A DNA stretch of 64,000 nt from Cordia subcordata (Eukaryota; Streptophyta; Magnoliopsida; Boraginales; Cordiaceae). The stretch lies in contig JAPTOF010000006.1 in NCBI GenBank assembly GCA_028554755.1, positions 14,011,001 through 14,075,000 on the forward strand. The letters run 5' to 3'. This document shows positions 36,140 through 45,576 of this stretch, in pieces (position 1 is the stretch's first letter; each line of letters begins with the position of its first letter). Made by a program: the position numbers and the translations under genes. Under the pieces are notes generated by a model. The model was not told the DNA's origin, did not search any database, and saw nothing but the letters and a program-made list of their open reading frames with translations.

Positions 36140-37390
36140 AGCACTTTTTCTAAAATCTTTCTAAATTTTCTAAATACTATAAATCTCGGCTCTATGAAAT
36201 TTCTAAAATTCATAACTTTTTCTAAAATCTTTCTAACTTTTCTAAATACTATAAATCCCGGCTCTATGAAATTTCTAAAATTAAAACCTTTTTCTAAAAT
36301 CTTTCTAAATTTTCTAAATACTATAAATCTCGGCTCTATGAAATATCTAAAATTATAACTTTTTTCTAAAATCTTTCTAAATTTTCATGACTTTTTCTAA
36401 AATCTTTTTAAATTTTCTAAATACTATAAATCTCGACTCTATGAAATTTATAAAATTAAAACCTTTTTCTAAAATCTTTCTAAATTTTCATGACTTTTTC
36501 TAAAATCTTTCTAAATTTTCTAAATACTATAAATCTCGCCTCTATGAAATTTCTAAAATTCATGACTTTTTCTAAAATCTTTCTAAATTTTCTAAATACT
36601 ATAAATCTCGCCTCTATGAAATTTCTAAAATTCATAACTTTTTCTAAAATCTTTCTAACTTTTCTAAATACTATAAATCCCGACTCTATGAAATATCTAA
36701 AATTAAAACTTTTTTTCTAAAATCTTTCTAAATTTTCAGGACTTTTTCTAAAATATTTCTAAATTTTCTAAATACTATAAATCTCGCCTCTATGAAATTT
36801 CTAAAATTCATAACTTTTTCTAAAATCTTTCTAACTTTTCTAAATACTAAAAATCCCGACTCTATGAAATATCTAAAATTAAAACTTTTTTCTAAAATCT
36901 TTCTAAATTTTAATGACTTTTTCTAAAATCTTTTTAAATTTTCTAAATATTATAAATCTCGACTCTATGAAATTTCTAAAATTAAAACCTTTTTCTAAAA
37001 TCTTTCTAAATTTTCATGACTTTTTCTAAAATCTTTCTAAATTTTCTAAATACTATAAATCTCGGCTCTATGAAATTTCTAAAATTTATAACTTTTTCTA
37101 AAATCTTTCTAACTTTTCTAAATACTATAAATCCCGGCTCTATGAAATTTCTAAAATTATAACCTTTTTCTAAAATCTTTCTAAATTTTTATGACTTTTT
37201 CTAAAATCTTTTTAAATTTTCTAAATACTATAAATCTCGGCTCTATGAAATTTCTAAAATTCATAACTTCTTCTAAAATCTTTCTAAATTTTCCAAATAC
37301 TATAAATATCGGTTTATGAGATTTCTAAAATTCGGAATCAACTTCTAAAATCTTTCTACATTTTTTTAATACTATAAATCTCTACCAAAC
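36140..37390 (-). repeat. Tandem array in the right MULE arm (15 units)
   Basis: Same 73/102-bp units as in the left arm, in inverse orientation. Counting the ACTATAAATC anchor and its variants gives 15 units (36176 to 37373). The Lys/Phe/Leu-rich repetitive frames here and at 29423-29659 are translations of this array, not genes. Confidence 0.85.
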
Positions 37391-37441
37391 GAAAAGGTCA
37401 TACATTACAAAATTACGATAAATATCCTATTCATATGCATG

Positions 37442-37445
<4 letters not shown>

Positions 37446-37475
<30 letters not shown>
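37446..37475. repeat. (TA)n microsatellite
   Basis: An uninterrupted TA run in the right MULE arm; in the left arm the same place has only short TATA runs. Confidence 0.8.
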
Positions 37476-37480
<5 letters not shown>

Positions 37481-37804
37481 GCATGTAAAATAAACACACA
37501 CCCGCATATATGCAACTAAAATAAACACATATATATAACACACATAATAATACATATCAAAATTGTAGACGTTTTAATATCACATGTACATATACTATAT
37601 ACATTACATATATACATACATACGATGCATATTAACAACATGTTTATACATAATTCAATATATAACAAATAAATAGGCGAGAATGTAGAAAACTTACAAG
37701 TAAAGGCACTTTCCTACACGTGGAGCAAATTTTTTTGTAAAAAAAAAGGACCAAAATATATTTTTTAAGTTTGGATGTGGGGAAAAATGGGGAGGGGGAC
37801 GGGG

Positions 37805-37812
37805 TATTTATA
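37805..37812 (-). promoter_or_regulatory. TATA box in the right MULE arm
   Basis: TATAAATA on the minus strand, the mirror of 28565-28572, directed towards the transposase ATG at 35832. Confidence 0.6.
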
Positions 37813-37823
37813 GCCAAAATAAA

Positions 37824-38065
37824 CGGTAAGTCACCTACTGTTCGGTAGGTGACTTACCGAAAATCATAATGGCCCAACCGTTTTTTTTTTTTTTGAATTT
37901 TAATGCATCCCGGTAAAACAGTAAACGATAAGTCACCTACCGTTTATGTGCTTTTTTCGGTAGGTGACTTACCGAAAGTATTTAAATTCCCAACGGCTTT
38001 TTTAAAAATTTTTTATTCCCGGAATTAACGGTAAGTCACCTACCGTTTCAGTAGGTGACTTACCG
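37824..38065. repeat. Three subterminal hairpins of the MULE
   Basis: The motif GTAGGTGACTTACCG and its inverse form three hairpins at 37824-37859, 37926-37974 and 38029-38065, about 100 bp apart, between the TATA box and the outer end. Arms are 15-17 bp and nearly perfect, while the sequence between hairpins is unrelated. One half motif (GTAGGTGAATTACC, 28539-28552) remains on the left. Repeated subterminal motifs are usual transposase-binding sites in MULEs; that role is inferred here. Confidence 0.8.
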
Positions 38066-38216
38066 AAAAGGGTATTTTTGCAAACGATTTTAAAACTAGG
38101 GTATTTTTGCTATAATTTAAAAAAAAAGGTAAAATTAAAAATTTTCCAACCATGATGTTTGATGACCGCAACCATGCATTCCAATTATTATGTTGATGTG
38201 ACTCCACCATCTACCA

Positions 38217-38404
38217 CCACCTAACTGTGGGTAACATTCTTTTTTTTTTTATTTTTAAAAGGGTTAGTTCGAAGGCGAACCCCTTTTCCACTTGTGCCAG
38301 AGGCCCCATGACGAGGTGGGTTGTAAATCAGGGATGTGCATGAGTGACAGCCCTGCCAGGGAGAGGACCAACGGGTCACGAACCCAGCAGCAGACCACCT
38401 AACT
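38217..38404 (-). mobile_element. Partial SINE copy (5'-truncated)
   Basis: Matches the 3' part of the neighbouring full SINE, including the poly(T) (plus strand) run. It lacks the promoter boxes and directly abuts the flank of the second copy. GTGGGTAACATTCTT also precedes it (38227-38241), so a local tandem duplication is as likely as a second insertion. Confidence 0.7.
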
Positions 38405-38419
38405 GTGGGTAACATTCTT

Positions 38420-38686
38420 TTTTTTTTTTTTTTAAAGGGTTAGTCCGAAGGCGAACCCCTTTCCCACCTGTTCCAGAGGCCCCATGACCAGATAGGTTGT
38501 AAATCAGGGATATGCATGAGTGGCAGCTCTGCCAGGGAGAGGACCAACGGGTCACGAACCCAGCAGCAGTCCCCACAATATTTCAGCAAGGAACTGCCAC
38601 CACACGAATTCGAACCCGTGTTATCGGAGTGTTTCCACTCCAATCACATGGCCACTTACCAACTCACCTATGCCCTTGGGGGCATT
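38420..38686 (-). mobile_element. tRNA-derived SINE
   Basis: On the minus strand it starts near 38686, has an A box TAGGTGAGTTGG (38659-38670) and a B box GGGTTCGAATTC (38606-38617) about 42 bp apart, a ~170-bp body, and a poly(A) tail (plus-strand T run at 38418-38433). The 15-bp duplication GTGGGTAACATTCTT flanks it perfectly (38405-38419 and 38687-38701). Pol III promoter, tail and duplication together define a SINE moved by LINE machinery. Confidence 0.9.
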
Positions 38687-38701
38687 GTGGGTAACATTCT
38701 T

Positions 38702-39351
38702 TCTCACATTGTTGACAACTGACGCCACTTCTCCTCACGGCAATACCATTGAAAGGTTTCTCTCCCCTTTGTTCCAATGGCATTTTCCATTCACAATTTG
38801 GTGCCCTGAAAGTTGAAATTGTGCCTTTCATTAATGGGTGCTTCGTTATTTTCATGCTCACCCTGACATCCTCGTTGCCCACAGTGAGCTGTTGTGTTAT
38901 CATAAGAATCTTCCTCCCATGCTTATAATTCAAAATATAGCTTCCTACAAGCATTGAAGTCTCTGTGTACTGTATGCCATTAACACATTGACTGTCTTCA
39001 AGCATCTCTTTGGCATGATTTTAACCACCTCGAGCTATGCCAACACCTTTATTAGTTTTCTCTTCTTCCAACAAGTTCAACAGTATGCTTTACATTAATT
39101 TTTCTAGCTTCAATAAAAAAATTGACTTAGGCAAGTATATACACGTATAACACTAATCGTCTTCTCCGCTCGTGGGTTCCTTCTCAAATTTACATTGACA
39201 TCCGCGTAACTTTGCACAATAACGTGAGCTCTGCCTCCAATTGACGTTGCACTCTCTTCCCTTCTGATTTTCGCATCCTTCAATACAACTCCTTTGTGTC
39301 CTTCTCAAATCATTGTCATGCTCAGTTCATCAACTAGGCTCTAATATCACT
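38702..39351 (-). other. Internal 5' part of the LTR element
   Basis: Lies between the SINE and the primer-binding site at about 39337-39349. A minus-strand frame ending in the SINE region (from 39005) encodes QYTETSMLVGSYILNYKHGR and similar sequence but is not recognised as gag; captured host sequence is possible. Confidence 0.45.
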
Positions 39352-39775
39352 TGTTGAGAAAATTGAGCACACACACACAAACATATTAAAATAGAGCGGA
39401 AAAAGACACAAACAACATGCAATATTTTTTATGTGGTTTGACCATTTACCTACATCTACAGTCTCTCTCTGGGATAAAATTTACTATTCAACAATAATGA
39501 ATTACAATTTTCGTACTAACAAAACTCTAATAGAAAACCCTCTAAAGGACTTTATGAACAAATAAAGTCTAAACCCTTCCCAAGCAGCTTTTTTTAGCAT
39601 AAGCATACAAGACATTCTCTGATGCTCTCAACACATAATACAAGTTAAAAGACTCTTTATTTATAAGATACTAATCCTAATCCCTTTACGTTTAGAAATC
39701 TTTTCTCCACTCTAATTTGGACTCCTTCTTGTCATCTAATTTGTATGAGTTTGCACTTTGAGCAACAACCCAACA
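39352..39775 (-). repeat. 5' LTR of the proposed split LTR element (copy C)
   Basis: Plus-strand ends TGTTGAGAAAA and AACCCAACA. On the minus strand it is followed by AGTGATATTAGAGCC, a primer-binding-site variant. Confidence 0.65.
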
Positions 39776-40791
39776 TTAATTTTAGTGGTTTCAAATTTGA
39801 TTTTGAGCAATTAGAACCTTGCAAATTTAGAAAGTTATCTTTCTAAGTTTGTGGCAATCTTGACTTCTAAATTTATACCATGTAAATTTGGGGGTGTGAC
39901 ACAAACTTTTGAGTCAAGAGATTATATTTTAAACATATATGTTAAGACTTAATTATTTTGAAAACTGTCAAAATTGAACATAACATTACTCTTGAGAGCA
40001 CATAATTAACCAGCTTTTTTACTCATGAATGTTGCGGATGTTGGCTACAAGTAACCTTGCACTATTTTTGAATTTGTTTCAAGTTTTATTCAAAAAATAG
40101 TCTTTTGTTTGATGCATGATATATGGATTCTGCCTTGAGCTTTTTTGAAATCTTTGTCTGGTTTTCTTAAGTCGATCTCTTCTTCAATTTTTTTCTTCTT
40201 GTTTGATGCATGAGTTACTTCAATCTTGTATCAAGGTTTTTTTTTTTTTTTGAATTTTATCATGAATTTTGAGTTTTTTTTAATCTTCTTTAAAAAAACC
40301 AAAAAGCAAACCGAACCAATCCAACCTAGGTAAGTTGATTTGGTTTGGTTATATATATGATAAAAAAACTAACTAGTTTCTTGCAAATATAAACCAAATA
40401 CTTTTGATTTAGTTTGAAATATAGTGAAAACTAAATCAAGCCAAACCATGAACACGGTACACCCTTGGATGGATTTTACTACAAAAATGGAACTTCTGTT
40501 ACAATTAAGTATTAACCCAATCAGGTCCGATCCACTCGTTATTTGCACTAGGTAATAGTTGCGCCTAGTATCTCAGTCCACAACTTCGAGCTCGGATTCA
40601 AACATTAACTCCCAAATCTAATATGTTAACTCCAGTAATATTCATATCATAGGCATTGTGAACTAATTGTATATTCTCGAATTAAATGTGCGAGAGATTT
40701 CAAGATTATTTTTTTATAGTTGTAGGTATTATATATATTTATTATATTAGGTCTTTTTTGCCTCTCTTGATCATCAAAAAAAAAAAAAAAT
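39776..40791. other. Intergenic
   Basis: AT-rich with T- and A-runs (40238-40250, 40776-40790). No gene, inverted ends or repeat partner recognised. Confidence 0.4.
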
Positions 40792-42248
40792 TGTCAGAAT
40801 AGAAACGAGAAGCCATGAAATTGAAATAGATACAAGAGAAATATTTACAAGTACATGTATTATTCATGTGTGTTGTCTAACAAGCTATACATATGATTTA
40901 TTTATATAGACAAAACTTGTCTTGGCCACCAAGAGAAATCCTAGATAAGGAAAAATATAAATTAGGCAATACAATAATTTATAGATTATACGAGATACAA
41001 CAAATCAGGCTAAATATTTAACACCATATATATTCTAACACCCCCCAAACTCAAGGTGGCAGAAAGGACATCAACGTGAGTTTGGACTTGAGGTCAACCG
41101 GCCACCCAGGTGGATGAGCTTTAGTGAATAGGTTGGCCATCTGGCCAATAGGCGATGTAAAATGGAGCCAGGCAATACCCTGGAACACATGTTGTCGGAT
41201 GAAGTGACAATCACATTCAATATGCCGAGTACGTTCATGAAAAACATCATTGTGTGCTATCTAGATAACACTCTGATTATCACAGTGAAGAACAGTAGCA
41301 TGTGGCTGAGGGACATCCATGTCAGCAAAAAGCCATCGAAGCCAAATAATTTCCTAAGTGGCATCAGCAAGAGCTCGATACTCAGCCCCAGTACTCGAAG
41401 GGGTTACAACAGTTTACTTTTTGCTACGCCATGAAATAAGGGAGTCACCTAACAACCCTTTAGAATCTAAAATGCAAAGTTTCCTAATAGGGGTATAACC
41501 CAATATAGAATGCCATAACTGGGATGTAAGAGAGGTGGAAGAAGCAGAGGCAGTAGTATGGAGATGAGGTGGAAACACATGGCAGTGACGTGGTGACATG
41601 TGGCAGGTGATGTGGCAATAAACCACAAAAAATGATGACATGGAGCTGATGTGGTGCTGGTTGATGACTGGACAAGGCTTTGTTTGGCTATGTAGAAAAA
41701 TAGAAAAAGTCAACATGAAAAAGTGCAACTGTGACCAGCGCGTGCGGCTTTTCGTAACTCCGATTTTGATGAATTTTATATCGCTGGAATTGTCTCAACA
41801 AGTACTAATTGATGGTGAGGTGTGTGTAGCTTTTTGATGGTCCAAAAATTGTCAAACAAAAAAAAAAAAAAAAGAACAATGCTATTACGAAAAAAGAAAA
41901 CATAATATTGTGAAAAATTCTTGATTTCTGTAGCTTGATTATATGAAATCGGCGAGTAATGACAGTGGAACAGGCTACTCAGATGGTAACTGTGATACCA
42001 TGTCAGAATAGAAACAAGAAGCCATGAAATCAAAAAAGAGACAAGAGAAATATTTACAATTATATGTATTATTCATGTGTGTTGTCTAACAAGTTATAAA
42101 TTGATTTATTTATATAGACAAAACTTGTCTTGGCCACCAAGACAAACCCTAGCTAAGGAAAAATATAAATTAAGTAATACAATAATTTACAAATTATATG
42201 AGATACAACAAATCAGGCTAAATAGTTAATACCATATATATTCTAATA
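40792..42248 (-). mobile_element. Internally deleted Ty1/Copia element
   Basis: LTRs at 40792-41040 and 42001-42248 (about 250 bp) end TGTCAGAATAG...TTCTAACA, the second with a degraded outer end. Read on the minus strand, TGGTATCACAG follows the 5' LTR (primer site, partly changed) and a purine tract (GAGTTTGGGGGG) precedes the 3' LTR. The interior is only 960 bp: a pre-integrase fragment joined to RNase H. Flanking bases AAAAT and TAAAT agree at 4 of 5. Confidence 0.85.
41041..41728 (-). pseudogene. Copia pol remnant: pre-integrase joined to RNase H
   Basis: The minus-strand frame has LWHSILGYTPIRKLCIL, the pre-integrase domain, then within a few residues SLISWRSKK, the start of Copia RNase H. 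Integrase and reverse transcriptase are therefore deleted. RNase H continues past a stop with GAEYRALADAT, WLRWLFADMDVPQPHATVL and the conserved end FTKAHPPGWPVDL. At least two further stops occur. Confidence 0.85.
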
Positions 42249-43152
42249 TAAATAAATAAAAGCTCAATGATTCATTATGATTGACTGGTTCAGTAGTTAC
42301 TAGAACTGTATTATCTTTTCACGCGTAGAGTTTGTGAATGATCTCTTTACAAAACTAAGTAAGCAAAAAAAAAAAAAAAAAGGTCTATTTATAAATGACT
42401 CCGGAATAAGACATTAATTGAGAAGTCGTGCATTATTTATAAACCATTCTCGTAACATTATAATATTATAAAAAATATCGTAGTGACATAATGATACATG
42501 AACATATCTCATAATATTATAATGTTATAATAAGAAAAATTAATAATGGTGACGTAATAATATAGTTATTTAATCTACATATTCAATTACTCAAATCATT
42601 TCATCATAACTACATTATTAATAGTTTAGCGCACTTAATCTTCCTCGTATCATTTCAAGAGGATCCAAATCCAGAATCTTTTCTAGGTAGGCAAGAATAT
42701 TGAAAGAAAATGTTATGAAGAGTCTGTAATTAATCTAGCATCTGCAGAAAAAAGTTGTATTTACAAGCTTTGTTCACTCCCACCCTGTGAAGCTTCCTAG
42801 CTATGTATGTCGTTGTTATCATCCTATATCTCTTGCTTCTAAATTACTTAATTACAAGAGCAGGACATCTTTCCACTGTTTCCATGTATCAAAACTTGAA
42901 AAGATAATAAAACTATTGGTATTTTGAGAACTACGAGTTTTATGCAGCACTAAATTGATATGTTCGGACAAATTCACTATATATATGTTTTAGAGTATGT
43001 AACTCATATCCGTACGCATACGCATGGATTTTCAATTTGTTTTTGGATTTTAAATCTCGTTATATTTGTTTTGCATGTGATGTTAAAAGTTTATTTAACA
43101 GAATTATTTAATGAATTAATAGTAAGGAATTATTGACAATATTTATCAACTA

Positions 43153-43186
<34 letters not shown>

Positions 43187-43607
43187 TTAACAAATGACAA
43201 ATTGAACTCACCTTATAATTCATAAGTAACATTTTCAATTTAATGGATTCATCTTGTCAACTTTTCTTTTCTTTTCTTTTTTTTGTTTTTTAATTCAAAG
43301 GAAGCAAAGTTAATTGCATAGAAATTAATTTAGGTTATCTTCCCTAAGATCCTTGCATAGCAGCGTTTGAGGGTGTAGTGGATGATTTATGATGTGGATT
43401 CCAAGTAGAAGCTACAACCGTTAGCCCACCAATCTTAGTATTTGTTGGCCTCACAATAGATATGTGTCAAAGTGTAGCCTAGCTGACCAGAGAGCATTTT
43501 CTTGTATTTTTCATAAATTGTAAAAAGTTGGCCCATTCTATCAAAATTTCCTATTCACCCAATAACTAATTAAGAACTTGAAAGTAAGATTCATTCCCTA
43601 AGTGAGT
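42249..43607. other. Intergenic
   Basis: AT-rich with a (TA)n run at 43156-43183 and a CTTTT-type run at 43264-43282. No gene recognised. Confidence 0.4.
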
Positions 43608-44287
43608 AAGGGCCTGTTCGGCAAATTTAGTTGTTGGAGTGGCTGATAGCTATTTAACTAGCTGATTGAACAAAATGTGTTCGGTAAAATTAGGTATTAG
43701 ATTAGATAATAAATGTTAAATGACATAAAAGGACATTGATATCATGTTATTATTATTATTATTGTTATTATGATAATTGTAATTACTATTGCTATTATAG
43801 GAATAAGATAATATATTTCATAATTAGATATTTATGTTCATAATCATATTTTAATATTAAAGTATAACTAACTTTTTGATAAAACATTTATATCAATATT
43901 AAAAAAATTAATTTTAATAGATTCAAAATTGTTTTGTTAAAAAAATGTACTAATAAAACTTATGCTTTTAGTAATGTTGATTATATAGAAATTGAAATTC
44001 ATTTTTATATTATTTCTTATTCATATTTGTGAAAGAAAAGGTAAAAATATAGAGAGAGATTGGAAAAAGACTAGAAAAATAAAAAATGCAAAAAGGGTAG
44101 AATTGCAAAAAAAAACATGAAAAGCTAAAATTTTTAATTTTTGAAAAACGTTAGTTGAAACGCTAAAAGCTACCTAAAAAGTTACTTGAAACGCTAGTTT
44201 ACCGAATAGCAATAATTTAGCAAAATAATATTTTGACCAATCAAAATGCTAAACGCTATTTGAAAAGCTGTTGTCGAACACGTACTA
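43608..44287. mobile_element. hAT-like MITE, copy 2
   Basis: Starts AAGGGCCTGTTCGGCAAATT and ends CGAACACGTACTAAG. Collinear with the copy at 6991-7717 over most of its length, with small indels near both ends. No coding capacity. Confidence 0.75.
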
Positions 44288-44460
44288 AGGCTTTACTGAA
44301 TTGCATATTTGAATCCTTCATATAGCACTGAAATCTCTGCAACAATTTTAGAAGTCTTCACCAAATTGATTGCAAAACCCATCTCCCCTTCTCCTTTTCA
44401 TTGCGAAACAAACCACCAACTGTTACCCAACCCCGGGTTTACTTGAACAACTATCAACAT

Positions 44461-45115
44461 TAGGGATGTCAATGGGACAGGGTAGGGGCGGGGTTCACAA
44501 ACCCCTACTCCGCACCTAGTATTTTTCCACCTGCCCCTACCTTGCCCCTATACCTATACCGGGGTTTTCTCCCGACTACCATCCCCGCCCCTACCGGTGT
44601 TTTTTACACCATGCCCCTACCTACGGGGCACGTGTCAACAAAAGTCCAAGGGGTCGTAGTATCGGGACAAAACACCTACTTGTTAAATCTCTATCTGTCA
44701 AGTGAAATCCTTACCTTTTAATTAGGTAAAAATAAATAAAAAATAACATAAATCATGCAGCAAACCTTAACACATCAAATTCAAACTCTAATACTTAAAA
44801 TTCAACATAATTTTACAACAATAACACATTAAATTTAAACTTACTTCCAATCATAATTATTAAACATAACATATAATATACATATATATATATATGTATA
44901 TGCATACATACATATATATACATATCTATATACATACATATATTTACCGGGGTGGACCAGGGTGGGGTCACCCAACCCCGACCCCGCCCCTCCCCTGCAC
45001 GGTGTATAAAGAAACAACCCCGCCCCACCTCAGGTGTTTTTTTGCAAAAATCTCGCCCCTACCCCGTCAGTACCCTTGCAGGGCGGCGCGGGACGGAATA
45101 CCATTGACATCCCTA
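44461..45115. mobile_element. hAT-type MITE with 8-bp target duplication
   Basis: Ends TAGGGATGTCAATGG and CCATTGACATCCCTA are a 15-bp perfect inverted repeat. Flanks ATCAACAT (44453-44460) and ATCGACAT (45116-45123) form an 8-bp duplication with one change. Both subterminal zones are unusually GC-rich for this window and rich in CCCCTAC/GGGGCGGG motifs. A TATA/CATA microsatellite sits at 44880-44943. No transposase. Confidence 0.88.
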
Positions 45116-45245
45116 ATCGACATTTAATTTGATGCCTCCCTTAGTCGAGAGTAGACGGATAAAAGCCAATTCCTTACCTTCACGATATCCTCCCAGTCCC
45201 TTTGCCTTCCATACATCTAATACACATACATCTTCACTTCTCTAA

Positions 45246-45576
45246 CGTTGATTTGACAATATTTTATAACCTTTTATAGATACATATAAAAGTTAAGACC
45301 GTGTATATAATATCTAATATCAATTCATGTGACTAAATATAATGCATCTGACATTACAGTCATGCAAGTATATAGCATTTGATATTAAATTCATGCATGC
45401 CTCCATGTAGTACTTGATATTACATAAATACATATGTATATAGTGATAGATCTTTACGGAGGACTCCTCCGACGTCACACTTGTGATTGTTAAAATCAAC
45501 AAAAAAACACATTTGTTAATTATTCTACAAAATAAGTTAAGCTCTCATTTACTTAGAAAGTTATGTCAAATTCTGA
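45246..45576 (-). mobile_element. Truncated inverted copy of the Helitron-like element
   Basis: On the minus strand it begins TCAGAATTTGACATAACTTT, like TCAGAATTTCACACATCAAC at 14025, and stays similar through AAGTARATGAGAGCTTRAC, the AT-rich tandem units and TTTAGTCACAT. It then loses similarity, so the hairpin end is missing. Confidence 0.6.

Larger units (their letters stand above)
28481..38149. mobile_element. Long-TIR Mutator-like element (MULE) with PMD and transposase genes
   Basis: Outer ends match in inverse orientation: TTGGAAAATTCTTAATTTTA at 28481 and TTGGAAAATTTTTAATTTTA read inward from 38149. The inverted repeats extend far inward, 28481-30675 (2.2 kb) and 35155-38149 (3.0 kb). 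From the end each carries a subterminal hairpin zone (largely deleted on the left), a TATAAATAC box, a leader with a tandem array, and the first ~640 bp of a PMD reading frame. The unique centre holds the rest of the PMD gene (+) and the DDE transposase (-), tail to tail. Both genes carry several stop codons, so the copy is dead. The 9-bp flanks AGCCAAGCT and AACCATGAT agree at 6 of 9 positions, so the target duplication is not proven. Confidence 0.85.
35155..38149 (-). repeat. Right terminal inverted repeat of the MULE
   Basis: 3.0 kb, the inverse match of 28481-30675. It keeps the full subterminal hairpin zone, and the PMD start here lacks the deletion seen on the left. Confidence 0.85.
27031..39775 (-). 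mobile_element. Old non-autonomous LTR element split by the MULE and a SINE (proposed)
   Basis: Related TG...CA blocks at 27031-27490 and 39352-39775 lie in the same orientation. On the minus strand the right block ends ...CTCAACA and is followed by TGATATTAGAGCC, a variant of the initiator-Met primer-binding site, so it is the 5' LTR. The left block is preceded by a purine tract (AATAGAAGAATT), so it is the 3' LTR. Without the MULE and the SINE the interior is only about 1.9 kb, without recognised gag or pol. A further copy at 50566 on shares LTR plus adjacent internal sequence with the left block. LTR identity is only about 70% by eye and the target sites (TTGAA/TTAAT) do not match well, so two separate insertions remain possible. 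Confidence 0.55.

Noticed and set aside
29423..36720. Lys/Phe/Ile-rich repetitive proteins at 29423-29659 (-) and 36490-36720 (+)
   Set aside because: They are translations of the 73/102-bp tandem array in the MULE arms. The frame survives only because some unit lengths are near multiples of three.
29036..37390. Regularly spaced repeats as a possible CRISPR-like array
   Set aside because: The units are head-to-tail satellites with no unique spacers, and the setting is plant nuclear DNA.
28481..38149. A confident 9-bp target duplication for the MULE
   Set aside because: The flanks agree at only 6 of 9 positions in the best register, so chance cannot be excluded.
38600..38675. tRNA gene on the minus strand
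   Set aside because: A and B boxes are present, but there is no cloverleaf. Body, poly(A) tail and 15-bp duplication identify a SINE.
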